DNA of 64,000 nt from Pratylenchus scribneri (lineage: Eukaryota > Nematoda > Chromadorea > Rhabditida > Pratylenchidae), in NCBI GenBank assembly GCA_030063045.1, contig JAQSEB010000104.1, positions 434,001 to 498,000 on the forward strand, given 5' to 3'. Position numbers and translations under genes: made by a program. Positions 1 through 11,100 of this stretch are shown in pieces (the stretch's first letter is position 1; every line of letters begins with the position of its first letter). The notes below the pieces were generated by a model, which was given only the letters and a program-made list of their open reading frames with translations, was not told the origin of the DNA and made no database searches.

Positions 1-72
1 AAAAGCGGTGGATGGCGGATAAATAGTCTCCTCAGTTGGCAATTGCTCATTATCGTATGGGGCAGAGGCCAT
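1..72 (-). CDS. 5' first exon of a minus-strand gene leaving the window (partial)
   Basis: On the minus strand an ATG at 72-70 opens a frame that stays open to the window edge, giving a 24-residue start, MASAPYDNEQLPTEET followed by IYPPSTAF. The local base composition is more GC-rich and coding-like than the flanking AT-rich DNA. The sequence is hydrophilic, with no signal peptide. Too little is present to identify the product. It could also be a chance frame, since no splice site or second exon is visible. Confidence 0.4.
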   Translation of the reverse strand, partial: MASAPYDNEQLPTEETIYPPSTAF

Positions 73-206
73 TTTGGGTTATTCAAAATTTTTTTTATTC
101 AACTGAATAAATTTAATTTAAGTTGGATTAAAGGGGTATCGGTTAGGGTCATTTCCGTCTCGGCCATTTTGACAAGTTGAAGCTTGCCCCCAATAAACCA
201 ATTTAT

Positions 207-422
207 ATGATCTTTGAGATATTTTATAGCCCTAATTATTGACTATCCATTCTCCATTGGAATAATCATCTAAAACTCCAATGTTTAGGCCAAGATATTG
301 CAATAAATACAAAAACAAAGTGATTTTTATAAATTTTAGCAAAAACTTTACAGTTTTAGATGATCAATATATCAATGGATAGCCAATAATTAGTGGCTAT
401 AAAATCCTCCTAGATCTAGATG
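207..422. mobile_element. MITE-like element, TIR about 70 bp
   Basis: The left end (TTTTATAGCC then TAATTATTGACTATCCATT) reappears as the reverse complement at the right end (AATGGATAGCCAATAATTA then GGCTATAAAA). The match continues inward to ATCATCTAAAACT on the left, mirrored as AGTTTTAGATGAT on the right. The element is about 216 bp and has no coding capacity, so it fits a non-autonomous TIR element. Exact ends and target-site duplication were not resolved. Confidence 0.65.
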
Positions 423-914
423 ATTTAAATTGTTTAATTCTTAATTAGATGCCAATTTGCGGCTGATCAAATTCACTGTGAGACTGAAATAGCGAGAAAG
501 AAATGCCCCTCGCCGAAAGGGTATTTATTCATTTAGATGGATAAAAAACACAGCCAAAGTTTGCAATGCGAATGAAAGTAAATGTAGAATGATTGTCCAT
601 TTTTATATCAAATGCATGTTTATTTGGTTGGTAGTCTTCCAATATTCTTAAATGATTCATTTTGTTTATTCCATTTCCATTACCCCAGCCAAATAACATT
701 CTTCTCAAAGTATTTCTCTTTGACCATAAAAAGTGGCATTTGCTTTTATAGGTAGAACTTTCATAGAAAAATTTTGGGGTCTTTCTTTCAAATTTATCCA
801 ACTTTCTTATCAAAACAAAACAACATTGAAAGAATAGATTAGAACAAACAAAGTAAATAAAGGTATTTATTTTTTAAATTCTAATCGAAGAATATATTAA
901 ACATACCGCTTTTC

Positions 915-1255
915 TGCCTAGCAAATTTGGTGGTTTTTGAGGAAAATTAGACTCAAAAAAGAGTTTGCTTAGAAAATTTTTTAGGGTTAGGTCTGTAAAA
1001 GAGCGATAACCATTCGATAACCCACACAAAAAGCTGCTATCTGTATTTTAAATCATTTAAATTTGGCTCACTGTTGACTGAATTATGGGCCACAAAAATG
1101 GACATAACTCATCAAACTTTATAGGCAACTCTAATCTTTACATATCCCTAGCCTCTAGAACCATGCCGCACTTACCATAACCCATCCTAAAAAAGTTTCT
1201 AACATAAGGAAACTTTTTTTTGAGTCTAATATTCCTCAAAAAAAGCAATTTACCA
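915..1255. mobile_element. MITE-like element, TIR about 60 bp
   Basis: The left arm contains TTTTTGAGGAAAATTAGACT followed by an AAAAAAGAGTTT run and TTTTTTAGGGTTAGG. The right arm is its imperfect reverse complement (CATCCTAAAAAAGTTTCT ... TTTTTTTTGAGTCTAAT then ATTCCTCAAAAAAA). There is no open frame inside. It sits about 190 bp upstream of the EBAG9-like start codon, so it could overlap that promoter. Confidence 0.65.
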
Positions 1256-1447
1256 GTCAAAAAATTTTTCCTGATAACAAATAGCAAAATAGAAAAATAT
1301 TAATTTGAAGGAAGAATTGGCATTTTTTTATTATATTATTGCCTTGGCCATTGGGAAGTGCTGTTTTGGCCAATAAAAATATTTGCTTAGTTTTTTTTAT
1401 CCCAAAATCAACAATTTTGATACAATTTCCCTCTTCAATGCATAAAA

Positions 1448-3120
1448 ATGCCGAATATTGTTATGAATGCCGTTAAACGACTAATTTTGGCTGTTTTCTT
1501 TGTTTTTCGTTTCTTCTTTCACATTTTGACTTGTAAATATTTTCGTCGGACTCAAAGGATCGGCGAATTGCCGACATATATTTCGAATAGGGAATCGACT
1601 GGCAATGAACAATTTGCAGGCACATATTCGCCCACAATGAGTCAATTAGCAGGTTTAGGCATTCAAATGGAATATTGATGAAATTATAAAATAAATGATT
1701 AAAATTAAATTAACGAATATTTTATCCGGTCAAATTCCATTTTTATCCTAAATATCAGACTCAAGTTGGTCAAATTGGTCGGATCAATCGAATGCGAATT
1801 CGGCAATTTCGGAACAAATTGAAGAATATAGGCGGCGAAGACAGGAAGAATTGTTGGCCGAAAAGGCAGCCAAGAAAAGGGGGCATCCGCACGGAGGCGG
1901 TGCAAATCCCGGAAATGGACCATCGAATATTGAAGACAAAAAGGTTAATAGAATGCATAAACGAAATTTGGTGAAAAATCTTTTTAAAATTAATTCAAGA
2001 AATTCAATTCATTAGAATTGAGAATGAATTGGCCAATTATCATTCATTATTTTAAATAAATCATAGATTTCAATAATTTAAAATTTGAATTTTCTCTTTT
2101 TAGAATGCTGATGAGCCAGATTTATTTGCCGAAATGCAACCAAAAATGAAAGCACCAAAGAAGGTACAAATTATATTATATGAGTGAAAATAGCCTCATC
2201 CGGATTATGCGTACCAAATTAATGAATATTAGTTTAAAATACTTATGTAGATTTAATATTATTTTTACTGATTTGGACGAATTGATTAAAGAAAGAATTA
2301 GAGGATTAGTTAATTTTACATTTTATCACCAAAAAGGTGGAAATACCAATACCGTAGATACTCTTTTAATTCCTCTCTCTCTAAAATTCCTCAGATTTTG
2401 GAGAAGTTGAAAAATAATTCCCTGCGGGAATTAAAAGAGTATTTACTGTATGTCAAATCAAATATTTTTGTTTTTCGTCAAAAGCATTATCAGAATTTAA
2501 GTCATTTAAAATAAAAAGAGAATAACCCAATGAATAAAGCTTTTCATTATTATATTTTATATATACTATCTTGATTCTTAAAAGAATGCTGAAATATTGG
2601 CTGGTTCGCATTTGGGTAGCTAAAACCCAAAACACTGATGCATTTTAAATAAAATAATTTCTAAATATATTTATTTCAAATTAAGCTTTTGATGAGAAAA
2701 AATCAGCAAGGATTCACAAATCAAAGACAAAATCGATTCCAAATGCAAGATGATGTGGATGAATATTTGGGCAATGTGGTTTGCAAATTAAAATGTGAAT
2801 ATTTCAAAAATATTTAATTTAAGGCCGAAATTGAAGAATTTGGTGAATTGAAGGAAATTGAGGGCAATTTTGGTGGGAATGAAGGAAGGGAGAGGGCAAC
2901 AAGTTGGTTGGACGAAGATGATAATGTATTGGAATTTTTGGGAAAAATTTAATTTAAATTATTAATATTCCAGGTTGATTTGGATGAATTGGACGAATTT
3001 GAACGAGAACAGCGAAGAAAAGAACGGGAGGAACGGAAAATGAAAAGGCAAAATGAACATGCTCAACAAGTTGAGGAGAAAAGGAAGAAAAGACAAACTG
3101 AACATAGAATTCAATTTTAA
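1448..3120 (+). CDS. EBAG9/RCAS1-like protein
   Basis: Six exons join in phase: 1448-1652, 1759-1943, 2104-2163, 2686-2778, 2824-2925 and 2974-3120, giving about 255 residues. Residues about 8-32 are a hydrophobic N-terminal stretch (LILAVFFVFRFFFH...) like the membrane segment of vertebrate EBAG9, a Golgi/secretory-pathway protein implicated in regulated secretion. A WSNWSDQ motif corresponds to the EBAG9 EEWTSWDE region. DEPDLFAEMQP corresponds to its EPDYFKDMTP block. The C-terminal third is the family's charged coiled coil (Glu/Arg/Lys-rich, ending TEHRIQF). Length is close to the vertebrate protein (213 aa). The 522-bp third intron carries an inverted-repeat element. The start is the first ATG ahead of the membrane segment. 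Identification rests on motif order; I am fairly sure. Confidence 0.8.
2350..2450. mobile_element. Short TIR element (family 1) in EBAG9 intron
   Basis: The 5' end TACCGTAGATACTCTTTTAA continues TTCC. The 3' end is GGAATTAAAAGAGTATTTAC then TGTA, the near-exact reverse complement (about 21 of 24 positions). It is about 101 bp long. The same termini occur at 15784-16004 and, more diverged, at 11498-11698 and 24191-24420, so this is a dispersed family rather than a chance palindrome. Confidence 0.7.
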
Positions 3121-3651
3121 TTAATTATTATTAATGTATTATATATATTTTTGTGTACCGTATAATGTTTTGAATATTGTATTAGTTTACTGATTCGGAA
3201 ATGGAAATAAATTTAAATCAAATTTATGATTCAGATTCATAATTTTTGATTGGACAAAAATTATAAAAAGGATAAAAGTAATATATTTAAAAAAAGATAA
3301 AATAATTATATCCAAAATTAGCAATTCTCTGTTTATTTTGATTACATCCCATAAACAGGATCGTCTATTATTATGATTAGCATTAATTTGTCCATATGCA
3401 GCATTAAATAATAATATAATCCAATTAATTTATATTTGGCTCCTTATTATTGTCTGTCAATGTCACCTTTCTAATCCATTAATGCCCTCTGTTTTTGTAA
3501 ACAATTGCGCTTGCCCTTCATTGTTTATTGAATGGAATAAATAATCAAAAAAGGATGGCTAAATGGGTTTTTATACATATTCGATGGCAATAAAAGCCCT
3601 GGATAAATGAGGAAGAATTAATTTGGCAATTTCCAATTTTACTCTCTGAAA
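3121..3651. other. Intergenic, no gene seen
   Basis: A 531-bp AT-rich gap separates the EBAG9-like stop from the ShKT gene start, both on the plus strand. An AATAAA-type poly(A) signal lies near 3205. The spacing is larger than typical nematode operon spacing, so I make no operon claim. No open frame or repeat of note. Confidence 0.6.
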
Positions 3652-4988
3652 ATGTTTCATTCAAATAAACTTATTTTGTTCGAAATTCTCCTTGCATTCA
3701 ACTTTTTTGAGTAAATATTTTAAAATATTTTATTTTATGCAATTTCATTTTTAGCATTGCTTTTGGTGGCGCCCCTATTCTTGATGTGGCAGCAGGCCCT
3801 AACGACTTAGGACCTTGTTTTGTTAATGGGGCATATTTGCCAAGTGCAATGTCATGCGCGAATGAAGGTGAATTGGCCACTGATCCGGATATAACGCCGA
3901 CCGAGCCTCTGTGCAGCACGGCACAGACTGGTCGATTTAATTTAGTGACAATAGGCTTAGTTACTGGTGGACCACCTTTGACTGGTACAGCTTTGGCAAA
4001 TACAAGAAATAGTAATTGCGCTGGTTCGTTTTGAATGTCATTTAGTATATATTCGCGACGAATAATTCTTTAATAGTTCCAAATCAACTTGTTTTTGCTG
4101 CTCGGTGTTTGAGAAGCTGCAAACTTTGTTGTCAACATCCTGATTACGATAGTTGCAAAGGTAAATGAATGCTTAATCATAATTTATGAATTCCACTTTA
4201 AAACAACATTTTATTTCACAGACATTATTACGACGGGATGTGATTTTTCCCTCTGTAACAACATGGCATATGCCCTAACACAATGTCCATCAACCTGCGG
4301 AAAATGTAGAGAAGTAATTGCCCAGAAGAAGGAAACCGAATTGTGCGCAGATTTAGATGGAGATTGTACGGCAAAAAAGGTGGAGAGAATATTTGGAAAA
4401 TCAGTTTGAAAATGCAAACCCAATTTTTAAAGATATTAGGCAAATGCACGGATTCAGTAGTGCAGAAAAGATGCGCATTGACTTGCAATGATAAATCCGA
4501 CGATAAATTATGCACGGATTTCACCACGAATGCTCGCACCCTTCTTGCGACAACTGTTCCACCCGTTGTCCCACCAAATATTCCGTCAGGGACAAATGCC
4601 CCGGGTACATTTATTTTTATTTTAAATATATTTTCCATATTAGGTGGTTTAATCGATAAAGCCTTGAATTGTGATGTGGCATTATGCAATGATCAGGTGA
4701 ATTTTATTTTGATGGATTTATTATAATATTTAATTTCTCTAATTAAGTTTTATCGCGATTTTATGCAAGAAAATTGCCAAAAAACTTGCAAAAATGCTTC
4801 AACCGGTGGAGGTGGGACGACAGGATGCACGGATAGACCGCACACAAAGTGGGAAATCGAATCAAAAAATTAATATTTTATTTTATTTAAGTTGTGTTGT
4901 TTGGAAAATGAACGGATTCTGCGAAAATGATTTCTACACTGAAGCGCAGAAAAAGGACTTTTGTGGAGCAACATGCAAACTTTGTTAA
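3652..4988 (+). CDS. Secreted multi-ShKT-domain protein
   Basis: Exon 1 (3652-3710) encodes a signal peptide (MFHSNKLILFEILLAFNFF). Exons 3755-4023 and 4077-4160 encode a Cys-poor then Cys-rich N-terminal region. Exon 4 (from 4222) completes a first ShKT domain (CKDIITTGCDFSLCNNMAY ... CPSTCGKC). A degenerate Cys cluster and a Thr/Pro-rich linker follow. The last two exons form a canonical six-cysteine ShKT domain: TNCVVWKMNGFCENDFYTEA then CGATCKLC, ending in TAA at 4986-4988. ShKT domains are common in nematode secreted proteins and in extracellular proteases and oxidases; no catalytic domain is present here. One junction is ambiguous: exon 4 keeps frame only with a GT at about 4366, inside GATTGTACGG, rather than the later AAG/GTGG site. 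A poly(A) signal is at 5009-5014. Confidence 0.8.
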
Positions 4989-5146
4989 AAAATGAATTAA
5001 AATTGTTTAATAAAAAGTAAAAACACAGTTATTAATAAATTGAGCAAAATATATTTTATTTGGTGAAAGTTGAGAGGGAGGCGAATATATACAAAAATAT
5101 TTTGAACAATTTGTATTTTTGAATTCAATTTTTGAGATTCCATGAA

Positions 5147-8100
5147 CTATTTATTGCGTCGTTCATTTAAGTATTTAAATGGCCCTTTCCGTCGCACCAT
5201 CCTCCGTTTTGCTGCTATTTGTGCTGGCCAATGAAGTCCTTTTTCGTTGATCATTTGCTGCTATAAAAGATGAATATTAATCTCATTGAAAAAAACATAC
5301 AAATTGGCGGTAATTCGGCCGATGCCGACAATGCTCCATGGGATTGATGAAGTTGGGATCGGCCAATTGGATGATGGGACCGTGGCTTAATTTTACTATT
5401 TTGCACAAGGGAAAGCATTTTTTGAACGGCCTGCGGCGATTCAACACCTTTAATTAGAAATAATAAATTGGAAAATGAACGAAAATTGGATGTACCGAAT
5501 TTTGGCAATCTTTGTTGGGCATGATGGAGAATTGAGCTGGACTGATTTGATTGAGAGGAAAGACTGCTTGGTGATGGAGAGGGCAAACGGCGACGAGCAG
5601 TGTTTGTGGATGAACCGGATTGGTGTTGATGGAGTTGTTGGACTGAGGAACTTTGAACGGTGGAAAGTGCTGGCGGTTCGCATTCTAATGAAATCCGATC
5701 CAATTCAACCTACCAAATCAATGTGAATTGATTTGTTTAAAATCCAAAAATATTCCAATTACTTCAGAATCGATGATTGGCATCGACTGCAAATATGCCT
5801 TCACCCTTTTCAGCATTAATGTCCGTTCGAATAATTTTTTGCGGGAAAGGCCACCACCTGCACTTCCTCCACTGCTTCCTCCCCCAAATCTGCCTGCAAC
5901 AATACCGGCCATCAAAGTGCCACCTTTGCGAATTGTTCCTGGTTCCAACATTTCCGGTTGATAAATCTGAACAAAAAGTGGAATTAAGCTGGATGAATTT
6001 ATTTTTGCGACCATTCCGCCGCCAGCCGATCCAACCAACAATTCCATTGGATCATAATGGACGCTGCTGAAACGCTGAATTCCTCGGATTATTTGGGCAA
6101 TCATTCGCAATTTCTCAAAATTGACCAATCTAGTCCCACAAAATGTTGGATTTGCCTCATGAGCGAATGTGAGGTCTTTGCGAAGGATTGGATAAATTGG
6201 AATTAGTGGTGGTTCCTGGGCAAGTTGGGCCAAATGTTGACGATAACGGGACATATTCCGGGATGGGTCCATCAATTGTTGGAGATCGGCAAGCATTTTG
6301 AGGTATTTTCTGCAAAATAAATGTATAAAATGGGATCAAAACAAAATAAATTTTACCCGGGAACTCTTTCCCATGTGTGGGCCAATCGACGGACTGCGGG
6401 TTTTTCTAATCCGCTGACAATTGCAAACATGGAATTCAAATTGCGGAGCACTGGAATAAAAATAATAAATGTGTTTATAATAAATGAAGGCATTCCTTAT
6501 AGAATTGATGTCCAAAAAATATTTTTAATGAATTATCCTCTGAGATTTTCGAGTTTGCTGATTATGAGCAAGAATCTGACATATGTTTTATCATTTTTAT
6601 ACCAAAATTGTGCCGACTTTTATTAATAAAACGTCAAGAATGTCATTTAAAATTTTAATAAAAATTTTTCAAGAAAATCTAAAAATAACCCAATAAAAAA
6701 ACCTATCCAGAAAAATTGAATTAAAAAACTTTCCGGAAAGAATTAAATTAAAAAACTTTCCGGAAAGAATTGAATTAAAAAACTTTCCGGAAAGAATTGA
6801 ATTAAAAAACTTTCCGGAAAGAATTGAATTAAAAAACTTTCCGGAAAGAATTTAATTAAAAAACTTTCCGGAAAGAATTTAATTAAAAAACTTTCCGGAA
6901 AGAATTTAATCAAAAAACTTTCCGGAAAGAATTTAATTAAAAAACTTTCCGGAAAGAATTGAATTAAAAAACTTTCCGGAAAGAATTGAATTAAAAAACT
7001 TTCCGGAAAGAATTGAATTAAAAAACTTTCCGGAAAGAATTGAATTAAAAAACTTTCCGGAAAGAATTGAATTAAAAACTTTCCGGAAAGAATTGAATTA
7101 AAAAACTTTCCGGAAAGAATTGAATTAAAAACTTTCCGGAAAGAATTGAATTAAAAACTTTCCGGAAAGAATCGAATTAAAAAACTTTCCGGAAAGAATC
7201 GAATTAAAAAACATTCCGGAAACAATCGAATTAAAAAATCTTTACGGAAAAAATCGAATAACAACTTTTTCTAAACAATTTATTAGAATGCAAATAATGA
7301 TAAAAAAAAAAGGTAGATGCCAAGATTCGTGCTCATCAATAACAATAACAATGAAACCCCAGAAGCCACTTTTGAAAAAAATTAAAATTTTCTGTGACCT
7401 CAATTCATAATGATTGCCAAAATAAATATTTTAATTACTATGACAATGTCGGGCAATTTTGATGAATTTTTTGACCAATTTTGAGCGTCGATAGACATTC
7501 CTTTCACAACAAATTTCAGTTGCCACCCACCACATTTCTTTGTTGAAAAGATCCTACAATATAATTTTGCATTAATTTTAATTATATTCATTTTTATTTT
7601 TGACCTCAAATTCAGCCAATTTTGGCCATCCCTTGCTTCGTCTTTCGCTACACGGATTTTCATCATCGGTTAATTGGAAAAGATGATTGACATATTCAGT
7701 CGGTTCTATTGCCGAAAAAACACTGAAATCCTGTAATGTTAATTGAGTGGCAATGCATTGGGCATTCAGCGTGTAAAGGTGAAGGCGTGCTTGCTTCAAC
7801 ACTTCCGGAATGAGTTCATCCGGAAGCAGCGTGTTTTCACCCTAACATAAGATGTTATTTCCATCATACAATTTTATTAATAAATTTCACACCTTTTGCA
7901 AATCTCGCAAATAAAGTCGACCATTTAGGCCAACCCTTTCGGTCAAATTGTTGGCCGAATCAGGCAATCGCTTTTGCTTGATCACTCCTTCTTGGCTCAC
8001 TGAACATTCATAAAGTGCCCACCAACAACAATCATTTCCTCCACTCATTTCCTGTGGAATGCCAAATTCCTTTAAAATTCATATTTATTCATAAATTGCC

Positions 8101-11100
8101 ATCCATTCCATTTACATGCAGTGCCAAATGGACGAGTTGTTTTGCGGTTGTTTCGCCGCAAATTGGAATATATCGAAAACTTTGATCACTTCGATAAACT
8201 TTCAGCACTTGATCAGCTTGCACTATGCCATTTGTACAAAGGGAACTTTGACGATGGGTGGATGATGAACAAGAGGATGAGGCGGCCTAAAATTGGAGGA
8301 AAATGCTTAATGTTGATGATTCACAAAATGAATTACGGAGGAACAGGAACCAATGCCGCTGGTGGCAATCAATGAATGCGCCGAAATGTCAGGATTGGAA
8401 CGGCTGGCACGAAGTGTTCCACCGCCGCCAGCACCGACAGAGAGGGATGGAAGTGCCATCTTTCATGAGGGTAAAATATTTCTAAAAGGTAAAAGTGCTA
8501 ACTTCATCAACTGAATCGGTCATTTGTTGTTGTTGTTGATGAACAATTTCGTCCATTGTTGATGGCAAATTTTGGCCCGAAATGTTGGATGATCCCCGAA
8601 TCATATGCAACAATTTATTCAACACTTTTTTACTCGAAACTGCACCACCGCCACCCGGACCATTCCCAGTTGGAGTGGCGGAACCAGCCTTTTGATGGTA
8701 TTGATGCGAATTTGGATGCATCTAATTATATATTCATATTTTGACCATTTCCCTTGCAAATTTACTTCGGATTGATTGAGTGCGGCACTCAATGTTGAGC
8801 GGCGTTCCCTTTGTGGATTTTGGCCTTGAAAATGATTACTGTTTCCCATCATTGGCGCTGAACTCTTTTTCTGATATCTTGTGGGCATTGCAGCCAATTG
8901 GCTAGCAGCATTGGCGTTGGGACGAAAAACTGGGCCAGTATCGACTTGGTCCTGGGCTATTGCCTCCTTAAATAATTACCCAAATAAATATTTATGAATT
9001 TTTGATGATTCCACCTTGAATCCAATCCAATTTGTTTTCAATGTTATGCTCAAATGGGTGCTTTCCCGCATTAAATCTTCTGCTTTTGCCAATGACATTT
9101 TGCGAAAATCGTGACTATTCACTTCCAGAATCTGATCATTTTTAAATTTTAATTCATTTTTAAGCCCATTTTCCACCTCATCTCCCCTTTTTAGGCCATT
9201 TTTCTCGGCAGCCGAATTCGGATTCACACAAACAATGTAAATTCCCCCTTGGGATGAACTTCCAACTAATTGGAAATCCAATGGCTCATTTCGGTCTGAA
9301 CGCGTCAAAGTTGTCTGAAATTAATGAATTTGTCCCTAATTCCTATTTTGTCAATGCTAACTTGTCTTGGCTGCGATTTAACACTGCAAGTGATGCTCAA
9401 CAAACTTTGATGATTGTACATTTTTGAATCGCCAAGTAACTTTAATAATTAATTTAATTTAAAATATATTTTAATTATATTTACATCATCGAATTCATTC
9501 AAAAGTGATGTCATTTTGCCGGTTGGATCATTCGATTCAAAATCCTCAAAATGATTGTTCATCCAAATTAGCATTATTCGAGCCTAAAGGCAATTTTAAA
9601 AATCCATTTTAATATTTTAATTAATCCAATTTAAATTACCACTCGATCCCGATGTTTTGGTTCAGATTGGAACCAATCAATCATTTGACGAACAATGAGT
9701 GCGGAATCCGAAAAGAAAACTCGATGCATTAGAAGGAAATCCTCAACAAAATGTGAATCCATTTGGGCGGAATCGGCGGCTGCCCCAGCTGATGCCAACA
9801 ATTCATCATCGATCAACAATTGGCGGAGGAGACGATCCGGACTGGCTTTGGTGATGACCAATTCCACTTGATTGTCAACCATTCTTTAAATAATATAACA
9901 TACGATTTTTTGTATTTTTGAACCGATTGTCTGATAGCTCATTCGAAAGAGCTCGAAAAATTGAATCGATTTATTGGTGGGAGAAATTGCGCGAGTTATT
10001 CGGCAACTTATATAATATCATGAAAATTGCCAAAGTGAAAGGTTACCCTTGGGCGAAACTTGAAAAATGAATTTTTCGGTTAATTTATAGGTCAAGTCAA
10101 ATCGATTTGTCTCTATGAGTGGAGGCATGAGGTTTAGGGTTACGGATAGGATAGGGCTAGGGTCGGATGTCTTAGTTAAGGAAGACTAACATATCGCCGG
10201 GGGATATAATTTTGCCAAAAAAAATAAAATTCTGTGACGCAGCAATATTCGCAACTTTGTAAAAGTCGTCAAGCAACTCGGCGCAACTTCATCCAGCCAT
10301 AGATCGACGCAATTTTTCGAGCTCTTTCGAATTAGCTATTTATCTTTTGACTCATTCAGATCAGATTACAAATGAAAACATCGTATACGTCCAAAAATTC
10401 TAATACTTTATATTCCCTTCTTTATTTAAATTCACCTCCTCTCCACTTCTCGCACAATTTCCCCACTATTATCGTCATTTTCGCGTTCCACATGCCGACT
10501 CAATGTTGACATTATCGAGTAAAAGTCGCCATGTTCCACCTAAATTCATAATTAATTTCCATTTTGGCACATTTTCCCACCAAAACGAATTCACAATCAT
10601 CGGCCAATGTTTTGATTTCTCCGTCATTGAATTGTGCCTGACAAATTGGCTGAACGCCGAAACAATCGCCGACACGGTATTCCACCCGATGGCCATTTGA
10701 ATGGACATGTTCCACGGAACCATTCACAACAACCGACCTTTTAATTAAATAATAAAATGAATTTATGGCCATAAGTTCATTCACCAGGCATCAATTCGTT
10801 CGCCATTTTGCATAATCAATGTTCCCTTTTGGGGCACCAGCGCAAATACCATTTTCTCACACAATTGCCGCTTTATGGCCATTGGCAATGAGGCCAGTGC
10901 CGGCAATGATGCCATGAATTCAATCAAAACTGCCAAATCTTCGGCACCCCGTTGGGCCGGATCCTTTTCCAAACATTCTCGAACACTGTCCCTCAATTCC
11001 TATCAAAATGTATTATTTTTTTTAATTGTTTTTCCATTCCTCCACCTGGAATGAATCATGCGATGGGCAACTCCCTTCTTCATCATCCTCCTCTTCCTCA

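Larger units (their letters stand above)
73..1447. other. Intergenic stretch with two inverted-repeat elements
   Basis: This gap lies between the divergent leftmost gene and the EBAG9-like gene. It holds two short elements with long terminal inverted repeats (about 207-422 and 915-1255, listed separately). Between them, at about 529-813 on the minus strand, there is an open frame of about 90 codons with no ATG at its head. I see no convincing gene in it. Confidence 0.6.

Noticed and set aside
529..813. Minus-strand open frame of about 90 codons between two TIR elements
   Set aside because: No ATG at its head, no signal peptide, no exon partner with matching phase and no recognised motif; flanking mobile elements make a decayed fragment as likely as a gene.
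1448..4988. Possible operon of the EBAG9-like and ShKT genes
   Set aside because: Spacing of 531 bp and unrelated functions; no SL2-type evidence can be seen in sequence alone.
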